A DNA stretch of 46,634 nucleotides from NCBI GenBank assembly GCA_029881195.1, contig JAOUNB010000004.1:1-46634 (forward strand), written 5' to 3'. Positions 34,181 through 42,677 of this stretch are shown here, in pieces (position 1 is the stretch's first letter; each line of letters starts with the position of its first letter). The stretch comes from Candidatus Nitrosopumilus sp. (GTDB lineage Archaea; Thermoproteota; Nitrososphaeria; Nitrososphaerales; Nitrosopumilaceae). The translations under genes were made by a program, and so were the position numbers. Under the pieces are notes generated by a model that was given only the letters and a program-made list of their open reading frames with translations, was not told the origin of the DNA and ran no database searches.

Positions 34181-34825
34181 TTGGTATTGAAATTAAAATC
34201 CACTTTATTCATTTTGTTAATTATCCCAAATTTAGCTGGAATTGCATACGGTCATACAGTTGATTCTGTTGGAGAATATAGAGTAGAAATAGGCTGGATG
34301 AATGAACCAGTAGTTTCTGGAGAAACTAATGCAATAGAATTCTATGTTAGTCCACTTGAACCAGAATTAGATTTTGAAGATCAAGTTTTTAAAAATGGGA
34401 TTACAGATTTAAAAAAAACAATTAAAATTAAATTAATCTACAAAGATGAGAGCATTACCCTTCCTCTATCCCCAGATCATAATATCCCTGGAAAATATTA
34501 TGCATTCATCAATCCAACCGTTTCTGGATTTTATCAAGCAAATATTTTAGGAACAATCAATGATACTCCAATCAGTTTATCGATGCATCCACCAAAAGTA
34601 GAAGAACGTGCTTACATCGAATTTCCTGAACCATCAGATCTTACATTAACTCAAATAATTGATGGACACACTGTACTAATTGGTGACATTCATGATCTGA
34701 AAGAATCAGTTGATTCACTTCAAGAATTAAAACAGCAAATGGATGTAGGGTACATTGGTATTGGAGTTGGTATGGCTGGTATTGCTATTGCTGTAACTGC
34801 ACTTGTAAAATCTAAAAAGAATTAA
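34181..34825 (+). CDS. Secreted, membrane-tethered beta-sandwich protein
   Basis: A 214-residue exported protein: signal peptide (STLFILLIIPNLAGIAYG, cleavage before HTVDS), an Ig-like or CopC/YtkA-like domain (about 28-150, VEIGWMNEPVVSGETNAIEFYVS), a linker, and a C-terminal transmembrane helix (YIGIGVGMAGIAIAVTALV) with basic end. The CopC-type suggestion rests on the GHTV start and the beta pattern; no copper ligand set can be confirmed. The start is TTG 34181 or TTG 34187; no ATG is available. It converges with the antiporter gene, overlapping 4 bases. Confidence 0.7.
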   Translation: MVLKLKSTLFILLIIPNLAGIAYGHTVDSVGEYRVEIGWMNEPVVSGETNAIEFYVSPLEPELDFEDQVFKNGITDLKKTIKIKLIYKDESITLPLSPDHNIPGKYYAFINPTVSGFYQANILGTINDTPISLSMHPPKVEERAYIEFPEPSDLTLTQIIDGHTVLIGDIHDLKESVDSLQELKQQMDVGYIGIGVGMAGIAIAVTALVKSKKN

Positions 34826-36045
34826 TTTGAGATCTTATCATCTTTTTTAAAAGAGTGTCTTAGTAATATTGGTCCAATAATAATGGTACCTAATATTACA
34901 AAAATTAGTGTTGAGAAAATACCTTCTGAAATAATTTCATATCCTAATCCTAATCCTGCAGTAATGAATGCAATTTCACCTCTAACAATCATTCCATAAC
35001 CTATCCGTAAACCTTTATTCTTATTTTTGAGTAATATGATTGCTGGAATTCCAGAACCTAAAATTTTACCAATAACTGCAATTATCAAAATTACAGCAAA
35101 TAAGACTAGATCTACATTCAAAATATTTGAAATATCAATATGTGTGCCAATTATTGCAAAGAAAAATGGAGCAAAAATAATTTGTAATCTTCCAACAAAT
35201 TCTTTAACCTGATTTGCTAACTTGGAATCAGCAAGTCCCATCCCTGCTGCAAATGCTCCAACTATGGGGTTAAGACCAATACTTGCAGCAATTGCTGCTA
35301 CACCAAATGCTGAACCGAGTGCAGTTGCTTGTTTTGTACCTCTAGATTCAAGTGAGTTAGGTCTCATAGTTGCTACAGCATGAACTATCTTAGGTAGCAA
35401 AAATACGGAACCAAATAGAAGAGCAACCCATAAAATCAATGATTCTGAAATCTCAAATAGCACTGTCTCCAATGATGGCAATGAATGTGCAATTACAATT
35501 GAAATAATAGATGATAAAATTGCTAAACCTAATACATCATCAAGTACTGCAGCATTAACTAAAATATTTCCTTCCTGTGTTTTCTCTTTTTTTAACTCAT
35601 CCAAAATTGTTACAGCTGCTGCAATACTTGTTGCACTCAGTGTTGCACCAATAATCATTGCAACCATCCAATCAATTCCAAGTAATGTAGAAATTCCATA
35701 TCCCAGTATTAATGGAATTATAACTCCTGCAGTACCAACTACTACAGCTTGTATTCCTGCTTGTTTTAAACTAGAAAAAGTAAAATGAAGACCAGCCGAA
35801 AATAAAATTATAATTCCAGCTATTTGCCAAAATGATAACATTAATTCATTTAACTCTACAATTGACCTATCATAGAATTGTATCCATCCTCCTAATGCAA
35901 ACGGACTTAAAATTATTCCACCAATTACAAAACCGATTATTTCAGAAATTCCAAAATGTTTACAAATTTTACCTAGTAACATTGATGGAATAACTAAAAC
36001 TAAAATACCAACTAATGTAGGAATTGCATCAAATTCTGTTACCAT
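34822..36045 (-). CDS. CPA2-type Na+/H+ (cation:proton) antiporter
   Basis: A 407-residue protein with about 12-13 membrane helices. Family features are GFVIGGIILSPFALGG, the ion-binding helix VNAAVLDDVLGLAILSSI with Asp-Asp, the IGATLSATSIAAAVTIL helix, and NPIVGAFAAGMGLADS. There is no KTN/TrkA domain at the C terminus, unlike many Kef proteins. The most likely exchange is Na+ or K+ for H+ in pH and salt balance. It comes 44 bases downstream of the amino-acid permease gene and may be in the same transcript. Confidence 0.9.
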   Translation of the reverse strand: MVTEFDAIPTLVGILVLVIPSMLLGKICKHFGISEIIGFVIGGIILSPFALGGWIQFYDRSIVELNELMLSFWQIAGIIILFSAGLHFTFSSLKQAGIQAVVVGTAGVIIPLILGYGISTLLGIDWMVAMIIGATLSATSIAAAVTILDELKKEKTQEGNILVNAAVLDDVLGLAILSSIISIVIAHSLPSLETVLFEISESLILWVALLFGSVFLLPKIVHAVATMRPNSLESRGTKQATALGSAFGVAAIAASIGLNPIVGAFAAGMGLADSKLANQVKEFVGRLQIIFAPFFFAIIGTHIDISNILNVDLVLFAVILIIAVIGKILGSGIPAIILLKNKNKGLRIGYGMIVRGEIAFITAGLGLGYEIISEGIFSTLIFVILGTIIIGPILLRHSFKKDDKISN

Positions 36046-36089
36046 TTGTTATCAAGATTGAACTGAATTATTAAAACTAATTTTAAAAA

Positions 36090-37394
36090 TCAAAATTGAG
36101 ATATGTTGTTAGATTTGGCCATAGATTTTGTAAAAATAACATAAAAAATTGTACCGATTGCTATTATTGCTAATCCTACGAGTAAAATCTCTGTTTCAAA
36201 CTGCATTGTCATGTATACTGTTGTGCCAAAACCAAACAGTGGTAGAATAGGAAATTTTCCTATATTAATTGGAACTCTAAATGGTCTTTCCAATTCAGAT
36301 TCAGTATAACGCAAAACAATTACTGCTAGATTAATTACTGCAAATGTAATAACTACCGCAAAAACAGTAATGTTTGCAATAATAACAATATCTCCAACAA
36401 AAGCAAATCCTACAGATGTAATCAAAATCCCTATTACTGCAATCCATGGTGTCTTTGTTTTAGAATGAACTTTTCCCAAAAATTGTGGTAATGAATTACT
36501 TTTAGCCATACCATACAAAATTCGTGCACCTGCAACTAATGTAATCAATACAGTACTTGCAGTTGCAAAAAGTGCCACTGCTGATAAAGTTAATCCTCCA
36601 TTTACTCCTAATATGTTATGAGCTGCATCAGCGAGAGGTGCAGAAGATGATGCTAGTTCTTCCCAATTTAAGATCCTAACAATTGACATAGACACTAAAA
36701 TGTAAATTACACCCGTAATGATTATTGATAAAATTATAGCTCTAGGAATTGTTTTATGAGGTTTTCTTACCTCTTCAGCAACATTTGCCATATCTTCAAA
36801 TCCAATAAAAGCAAAGAAAATTAAAACAAATGCGAGAATAATACCTGTAATACCATTTGGTGTTTCAACATAATTAATGGATTCGATAGGTTCTGTAGAA
36901 AATCCTAGAAATATTATCAACATCAATCCACCTGCAGTTATAATTGCAAAAACTGTATTTGCCCATGATGATTCTTTGATACCAATAAAATTTACCAATG
37001 ATAAAATTCCAATTAAAATAATTGCAATAACTGTAATTGGTAATTCTACAAATTGAGTAAAATATCCTGCGAATCCTAAAGCAACAGTTGCTGCAACTAT
37101 CATTGAAGTAATTGCAGTAAGCCATCCAATTATGAATGCAAAGAAATTATTTTTAAAAGCATTTTTCACAAAAGTATATTCTGCAGCTGCTTTTGGAAAC
37201 AATGCTGTTAACTCTGAATAACTTAATCCAGCAAATATAGCAACAATTGAACCCAACAAAAAAGAAATCCACATTGAATTTCCAGCAAATCCTGCTGCTT
37301 CTCCAATTAAGACATAAATGCCTGCACCTAAAGTCAAACCTACACCATACATGGTAAGATGAAAAAGTCCCATGTGACGCTTTAATTCAGACAT
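36090..37394 (-). CDS. APC-family amino acid permease
   Basis: A 434-residue permease with 12 predicted helices. The TLGAGIYVLIGEAAGFAGNSMW segment (helix 1, substrate GxG) and the FFAFIGFEDMANVAEEVRKPHKTIPRAI segment (helix 6 and loop) are APC signatures. It would import amino acids, perhaps cationic or neutral; the substrate cannot be given. It is 12 bases downstream of the VIT1-like gene. Confidence 0.9.
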   Translation of the reverse strand: MSELKRHMGLFHLTMYGVGLTLGAGIYVLIGEAAGFAGNSMWISFLLGSIVAIFAGLSYSELTALFPKAAAEYTFVKNAFKNNFFAFIIGWLTAITSMIVAATVALGFAGYFTQFVELPITVIAIILIGILSLVNFIGIKESSWANTVFAIITAGGLMLIIFLGFSTEPIESINYVETPNGITGIILAFVLIFFAFIGFEDMANVAEEVRKPHKTIPRAIILSIIITGVIYILVSMSIVRILNWEELASSSAPLADAAHNILGVNGGLTLSAVALFATASTVLITLVAGARILYGMAKSNSLPQFLGKVHSKTKTPWIAVIGILITSVGFAFVGDIVIIANITVFAVVITFAVINLAVIVLRYTESELERPFRVPINIGKFPILPLFGFGTTVYMTMQFETEILLVGLAIIAIGTIFYVIFTKSMAKSNNISQF

Positions 37395-37406
37395 TTATTG
37401 TAAATT

Positions 37407-38090
37407 CTAGGAAACCAGAAAATTTAATCCATATCCTACCATATATGCAACAGTTGCTGCAATACCACCAATAGTTAATGTAATAATTCCTGAACGTATC
37501 ATTGATTTTTTGACAATTTTTCCTTTAATCATTCCTACTAGAAAAAATGCTGCAAGAACTGATACTGTAGAATAAGTAAATGCTTCTGAATTTGCATCAA
37601 TTCCAATCATCATAAAGATCATGAACGGAATTAATGGAATTAGTCCAATTACATTAAAACCAATAAAAGTGCTCACAGAACTATCTAGCGGATTTTTTTC
37701 ATCCTCAATTAACCCTAATTCTTCTTTCATCATAGTATCCACCCAAACTTTTCTTCTAGATGTAATAATTCGTACAATATCCTCTAGTAATTCATCTTTG
37801 AATCCTTTTTCCCTGTAAATTTCTCTAATCTCCTCTCTTTCTTGTTCTGCTAGATTATCAATCTCCCATTCTTCCTCTCTTCGCTTCATTTGAACAAACT
37901 CATTTCGTGCCTTTGATGCTTGATAATTTGCAGTAGCCATTGAAAATCCATCTGCAAATAAATTTGCAAATCCTAATATCAAAATAATTCCTGGGGATAA
38001 TGATGCTCCAACTACACCCGCAACTATAGCAAAAGTTGTTACAGCACCATCAATTGAACCATAAATAAAATCATCAAAATGCCATTTCAT
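37407..38090 (-). CDS. VIT1/CCC1-family transporter
   Basis: A 227-residue membrane protein. The N-terminal FIYGSIDGAVTTFAIVAGVVGA helix and GFANLFADGFSMATANYQASKA helix match the metal-translocating helices of the vacuolar iron transporter family, with the following charged helices (RREEEWEIDNLAEQEREEIREIYREKGF) as the cytosolic metal-binding domain. Three more helices form the C-terminal half. Such proteins export or sequester Fe2+ or Mn2+. It overlaps the CBS gene by 4 bases. Confidence 0.88.
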   Translation of the reverse strand: MKWHFDDFIYGSIDGAVTTFAIVAGVVGASLSPGIILILGFANLFADGFSMATANYQASKARNEFVQMKRREEEWEIDNLAEQEREEIREIYREKGFKDELLEDIVRIITSRRKVWVDTMMKEELGLIEDEKNPLDSSVSTFIGFNVIGLIPLIPFMIFMMIGIDANSEAFTYSTVSVLAAFFLVGMIKGKIVKKSMIRSGIITLTIGGIAATVAYMVGYGLNFLVS

Positions 38091-38917
38091 ATTGACGCAA
38101 GAGCTCTTGTCACATCAGTCTTACTAAAAATTCCTGAAATACTATTATTGCCATCAAGTACTACTAAACCACTAACATTATTTTTCACAAGAATTTCACA
38201 TGCAGAAGCTAAATCTTCATTGAATTTCACAGTGATTAGCCCTTTAGTCATTACATCTCTTGCCAATGAAATATTTCCAAATCCTTCTTCAGATAGAAAT
38301 CCTCGTCTAATATTATGTGAAAGATTAATTCCAGAATAATCTTCCTCACTTCCAAGTTCTATTGAAATTCTAAATAAGTCTCTAAACGATATTATTCCAA
38401 CTGGTTCTTCATTTTGATTTTTCACAATGATTCTTGAGATCTTTTTCTCTAACATTTTTCTTACAACTTTATACAATGGTGCGGCAGAATGAGTAAACTC
38501 ATAATCATGAGTCATAAAGTCTACAACTTTCTTTTTACCTGAAAAGTTTTCAGCAACAAATGATATTAAATCACTTTTTGTAAAAATCCCTTTGACTTCT
38601 CCATTTACTCCAATTGCCAATGAACTAATTCCTTTTTCAATCATGATTTTCGCTGAATCTTTATGATTTAATTCCTGATCTACAAATTCAATTGGTTTTA
38701 TAATTTTTGTAATAGGAATATCGTCTAATCCTTGCATTGTAGTTTCTGAGAATAAAAATAATCCTATGTCTTTCTCAGTGATTATTCCTACATGTTTTTC
38801 ATTATCCACAACAATAAGCCTGCTAATTTTTGTATTCAATAACATTCGGATTGCATCTGAAATTGTTGAGTTTTTTAGAATTGAAACCGGTTTATTTGCT
38901 ATTTGCGATATTGACAA
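38087..38917 (-). CDS. Protein with four CBS domains
   Basis: A 276-residue cytosolic protein made of two Bateman modules. Repeats begin near residues 10, 75, 135 and 220, e.g. TISDAIRMLLNTKISRLIVVDNEKHVGIITEKDIG, KDSAKIMIEKGISSLAIGVNGEVKGIFTKSDL, LYKVVRKMLEKKISRIIVKNQNEEPVGIISFRDL and LASACEILVKNNVSGLVVLDGNNSISGIFSKTDV. CBS pairs bind adenine nucleotides or SAM. No catalytic domain is fused. Being first in the transport operon, it could sense energy charge or ligand for the transporters, an inference. Confidence 0.9.
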   Translation of the reverse strand: MSISQIANKPVSILKNSTISDAIRMLLNTKISRLIVVDNEKHVGIITEKDIGLFLFSETTMQGLDDIPITKIIKPIEFVDQELNHKDSAKIMIEKGISSLAIGVNGEVKGIFTKSDLISFVAENFSGKKKVVDFMTHDYEFTHSAAPLYKVVRKMLEKKISRIIVKNQNEEPVGIISFRDLFRISIELGSEEDYSGINLSHNIRRGFLSEEGFGNISLARDVMTKGLITVKFNEDLASACEILVKNNVSGLVVLDGNNSISGIFSKTDVTRALASI

Positions 38918-39010
38918 TTCCTTTTTTGATAGATTTTTGTATAAAAACTAAAGTATAATTTCCATTTTTGATTATATTTTAGAATTTCAACACTGAAAAT
39001 AATGACTCTT

Positions 39011-39018
39011 TTTATATT
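39011..39018 (+). promoter_or_regulatory. TATA box of the UspA gene
   Basis: TTTATATT is centred 25-26 bases before ATG 39040. This is the spacing for a leaderless transcript. Confidence 0.6.
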
Positions 39019-39039
39019 GGAAGATTCTGAATTTTAAGC

Positions 39040-39462
39040 ATGGCTAAATTCAATAAAATTCTCGTACCTCTTGACGGTTCTGCAAACTCAATGAGAGGAT
39101 TAGATAGAGCAATTGAAATTGCAAAAGGTGGGAATGCTGAAATCACTGGATTCTATGTATTTCATTTACCGATAACAGCAGGAATAAAATATACACAAAA
39201 AATGAAAGACGAAGCACAGAAAAAAGCTGTTAAAGCAATTGGTCCTGCAATGAACAAAGCTCAAAAGGCTGGTGCCACGTTCAAATATAAAACTGGCGGT
39301 GGTCATACTGGATCTGAAATTGTCAAATTTGCAAAAAACGGAAAATTTGACATGATAGTAATTGGCGCAAGAGGTGTAGGCGGTGCTAAGGAAACATTCC
39401 TTGGAAGCACCTCAAATTATGTTATGCATAAAACAAAGATTCCTGTATTAGTAGTAAAGTAG
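39040..39462 (+). CDS. Universal stress protein (UspA family)
   Basis: A 140-residue single-domain USP. NKILVPLDGSANSMRGLDRAIEIA at the start and the ATP-binding VIGARGVGGAKETFLGSTSNYVMHKTKIPVLVVK at the end (G-2x-G-9x-G-S/T type) are complete, so it should bind ATP. It acts in stress adaptation with an undefined partner. It is divergent from the CBS-containing operon with about 120 bases between. Confidence 0.93.
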   Translation: MAKFNKILVPLDGSANSMRGLDRAIEIAKGGNAEITGFYVFHLPITAGIKYTQKMKDEAQKKAVKAIGPAMNKAQKAGATFKYKTGGGHTGSEIVKFAKNGKFDMIVIGARGVGGAKETFLGSTSNYVMHKTKIPVLVVK

Positions 39463-39562
39463 TTCACTTCAAATTTTTTTCATTTTTTCATATCCTTGAT
39501 ATTCTGTATGTAATAACCTACAAGTATAGGGAATATGAAAATTTAATTTTGATGGTGTAAAA

Positions 39563-40714
39563 ATGATGGAAAGTAATTATGATATTTTAGGAATACTTGA
39601 GGGCTCAACAGAGAAAGAAATTAGAGATGCATTTAGACGATTAGCACTTCAATATCATTCAGATCGAGGAGGAGAAAACGATCAATTTATCAAAATTAAA
39701 CAAGCATATGAGGATCTTAAAATTGGTAAAAAATATCCTGATACCGATATTGAAAAAATAAAAAATTCAAGAGTATATTCTGGTGATTCTGAAGCTGATA
39801 TTAGAAGAAAAAATCAGATCCTCGGTCAAGAATTATCAAAAGAAATGAAAACTGCCGAAGAATGGGCAGCAGCTTTGAATAGATCAAACACAACTGGAAC
39901 AAGACTATTTGGATCAAAAACTCTTGGAGAAATTGAACTAGAGCGAAAAGCAAATGGTGCTTTATCAATTAAAGGAAATTTTATGGCTGGAAATCTAACT
40001 TACGACGGTCCAATAATTATGCAAGGAAGTATTACAAGTCCCTCATGGACACAAGAATTCAGATCAAACATTCATCTTACTTCAGGAGATTTCAAATTTA
40101 TTGATCCTATAGAAAATAAATACAGAATTGATAATGGTGCGACAATTATTGCAGATAATGGAAATATCATTATTGGAAATGTTTTTGGTAGAAAGTTCAG
40201 AGTAGAAGATCCGGAAGGAAAAGTTGGGATGTTTCAAATCCAGGAGCATAGAACACACATTTCAGCTCCTAAAGGAAAAGTTATTGCTGAAAATCTTGTA
40301 AATACAGTATCTGTTGATGCAGATTCTGTTATTGTTCTTAACGTAGAAGATGACGTAAAAATTTCTGCACGTGAAATTTTAATCTATGGAGGAAAATTCA
40401 CATATGATTCTGTAATTGAATTAAAAAAAGGTGGCTTAATTCGATTTTTTGAAAACTTTTCAATTCAAGGATTAAGTGGTGATGCAATAATTAAACTTGA
40501 AAATGGCAAGAAAATTAGGTTGTTTGATCTAAAAACCAAAAAAATTAGAGATTTAGCTGATGAATTTGTGCGAAATAGAGAAAATTATGGAAAAGATGAT
40601 ACGTTAGTAGGACATGGATTTACAATTACTTATGATATGCTAGATAATCTTTCAAAGAAATCATCTAAAAAACAAAGTAATTGGAAATCTAAATTTAGTT
40701 TTTCAAAAAAATAA
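39563..40714 (+). CDS. J-domain protein with altered HPD motif and beta-rich C-terminal domain
   Basis: A 383-residue cytosolic protein. Residues 1-60 form a J domain (DILGILEGSTEKEIRDAFRRLALQYHSDRGG...FIKIKQAYEDL), but the Hsp70-stimulating HPD reads HSD (CAT TCA GAT). A helical linker follows, then a beta-rich domain (about 120-330, ALSIKGNFMAGNLTYDGPIIMQGSITS...) with repeating short strands suggesting a beta-helix like bactofilins, and a basic tail (SKKSSKKQSNWKSKFSFSKK). It lacks the zinc and substrate domains of DnaJ. Two start codons, ATG ATG, at 39563. Confidence 0.75.
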   Translation: MMESNYDILGILEGSTEKEIRDAFRRLALQYHSDRGGENDQFIKIKQAYEDLKIGKKYPDTDIEKIKNSRVYSGDSEADIRRKNQILGQELSKEMKTAEEWAAALNRSNTTGTRLFGSKTLGEIELERKANGALSIKGNFMAGNLTYDGPIIMQGSITSPSWTQEFRSNIHLTSGDFKFIDPIENKYRIDNGATIIADNGNIIIGNVFGRKFRVEDPEGKVGMFQIQEHRTHISAPKGKVIAENLVNTVSVDADSVIVLNVEDDVKISAREILIYGGKFTYDSVIELKKGGLIRFFENFSIQGLSGDAIIKLENGKKIRLFDLKTKKIRDLADEFVRNRENYGKDDTLVGHGFTITYDMLDNLSKKSSKKQSNWKSKFSFSKK

Positions 40715-40759
40715 CCAATTCGTATTTTTTAAATTACAAAGGAAATTCTTTAGTTAGAA

Positions 40760-42529
40760 TTATCTATTTCCAAATCCATCTAATCCTTTTCTTTTAACTT
40801 CAAAAACATTGTAATCATATTTCTGTTTTAATTCAATGACACATAATTCAATAAAATCATATTCATCAAATTTCTTTGAAATTTTATACATATTCTCACC
40901 AATTATCAGACTATTTTTTGGACAAAGTGAATTAATTTTAAAACATCGATTTACTGTTGGACCAAATATATCACTAATATTAGAAGTAGTACTTTCAGCT
41001 ACCTTAACAGACCCAAACGTTAAACTGATCTTATAATCCAATTGAGGCATATTTTCTGCTTTGAGTTGTTCTTGTAATTTACCATGAGACTCTATCATAG
41101 ATAAAGAACATTCTAAGACATTTTTCAATACTTTTTCATCTTTGATATCTATATTTGCAAATCTAAACATTAAAGCATCTCCAATATTTTTTACTACTTG
41201 ACCATTGTATTTCCGAATAATTTTTGCCATAAAGTTTAGAAATATTTCATATAATTTAGTGACATCACGATCAGATAATTTAGATGATATTCTAGTTGAA
41301 TCTGACATATCAATTACCCCTACACAATCATTTTGTTCATGTTGAGAAAATTTCAACAACATATCTCCCTCAAGCTGTTTGATGACCTCTTCTTTCTGTT
41401 TAATTTCAATTAATGACTCTTGTAGCTTTTGTGCCATTGAATCAAACGCATGAGACAATTCTCCAATTTCATCTCCTGTCTCAATTTTGGTTCTCACATC
41501 AAAGTTTCCACTTGAAATTTTATTTGCTGCATTTTTCAATTTAATTAGTGGTCTTGAGAGGGATTTTGATATTACAAAAGCAACAATTCCCATTACTACG
41601 GTGATTACCACACCTGTTTGAAAAATTCTTTCTTGTAGAATTATTATTGGCTTTTCCACTTCTGATTCATCAATTTCTGCTAGTAAAACAATTCCTAAAT
41701 CATCTGCACAATAAGTTGATCCAAAAGTTGGAATCTCTCTATAATCTGTGTAGAATCCTACATATTCTTCTCCTTCATTGAAGCATTTTTGGACTCCCAA
41801 AGTATTCACTTTTTGTGAAAATACTGCATCTTCAAAAAATCTAGATTCAGATAACATCAAAAACTGTTCATTGACAATGTATACCTCTCCTGTTTCTCCT
41901 AAACCACTTCTGTTGATCAAAATATTATCAATAGATGCTGTTCTCATTCTTGAAATTATTACCCCTATTGGTTCATCATCTTTTTTGCTATCGTCAGCAA
42001 AAACTGGTGAAACTACAACCATTTTCTTTCCAGACTCAACTGGTTCAAATTCTATAAAAGATTCTGTTAATCCTCTTTGGAAAAATGGATTTTCAGTAAA
42101 ATTCTCATCACTATTACCCCCCAAAGAAAAAAAGACTTTTCCATTAGAACCAATAATTTTTACGTCTTCAAATCCTATAGAAAACCCAATTAATTCCTGA
42201 AATGCTTGAACTTGAATTAAGAAATCTCTACGATTACTTTCTTTTAATTCTTGAAATTCATCTTCAGGAATTTGATTCATTTCTAAAATTAAAAATTGAA
42301 TCATTGGATCACTCGCAAGAATATTATTTTGTTCAATTCTTGATTCAAAAAGAAATCGTAAAGCATCTCCACGAACTGTTGATTCTCCCAGTAATTGATC
42401 TCCGGCTCTTTCTTTTAGAATTTGATCAGCATAATTGAAACTAAGAAATCCTGTAATTGAAAGAGCAACAACTGATACAATTAATACCAATAAGATTAGT
42501 TTTTTCCCAAGATTAAACGAAATCAACAT
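40760..42529 (-). CDS. Cache-HAMP-class III nucleotidyl cyclase-like receptor
   Basis: A 589-residue transmembrane receptor. Order: N-terminal membrane helix (about 10-28), extracellular dCache-like sensor (about 35-295, with VKIIGSNGKVFFSLGG and VVSPVFADDSKKDDEPIGVIISRM), second membrane helix (about 300-322), HAMP (SRPLIKLKNAANKISSGNF...GDEIGELSHAFDSMAQKL), a coiled coil, and a class III cyclase domain (about 395-560) with IDMSDSTRISSKL, KNIGDALMFRF and the N-terminal metal Asp residues in place. The ligand and the product (cyclic AMP, cyclic GMP or none) are unknown. Confidence 0.85.
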   Translation of the reverse strand: MLISFNLGKKLILLVLIVSVVALSITGFLSFNYADQILKERAGDQLLGESTVRGDALRFLFESRIEQNNILASDPMIQFLILEMNQIPEDEFQELKESNRRDFLIQVQAFQELIGFSIGFEDVKIIGSNGKVFFSLGGNSDENFTENPFFQRGLTESFIEFEPVESGKKMVVVSPVFADDSKKDDEPIGVIISRMRTASIDNILINRSGLGETGEVYIVNEQFLMLSESRFFEDAVFSQKVNTLGVQKCFNEGEEYVGFYTDYREIPTFGSTYCADDLGIVLLAEIDESEVEKPIIILQERIFQTGVVITVVMGIVAFVISKSLSRPLIKLKNAANKISSGNFDVRTKIETGDEIGELSHAFDSMAQKLQESLIEIKQKEEVIKQLEGDMLLKFSQHEQNDCVGVIDMSDSTRISSKLSDRDVTKLYEIFLNFMAKIIRKYNGQVVKNIGDALMFRFANIDIKDEKVLKNVLECSLSMIESHGKLQEQLKAENMPQLDYKISLTFGSVKVAESTTSNISDIFGPTVNRCFKINSLCPKNSLIIGENMYKISKKFDEYDFIELCVIELKQKYDYNVFEVKRKGLDGFGNR

Positions 42530-42646
42530 TTTACCCTATGTTCATTTTATGTGAATATCAAAGCTTCTAAGATTTTTGTATATTTTGTACCTAAGAAAAT
42601 TTCTTTAACTTTGTAATCCCTTCTCATTGATGAAAATTACATCAAG

Positions 42647-42656
42647 TATTTAATTA
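42647..42656 (+). promoter_or_regulatory. TATA box of the cupredoxin gene
   Basis: TATTTAATTA is centred about 26 bases before GTG 42678. It supports that GTG as the leaderless start. Confidence 0.5.
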
Positions 42657-42677
42657 ATGAATTAGTGATTCTAAAAT

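Noticed and set aside
36874-37125. 83-residue ORF rich in Cys, Tyr and Asn
   Set aside because: Frame-shifted shadow of the APC permease membrane helices; a composition like this arises from Ile/Val-rich codons.
41778-42438. Two plus-strand ORFs (140 and 78 residues)
   Set aside because: Both lie antisense to the Cache sensor of the cyclase receptor.
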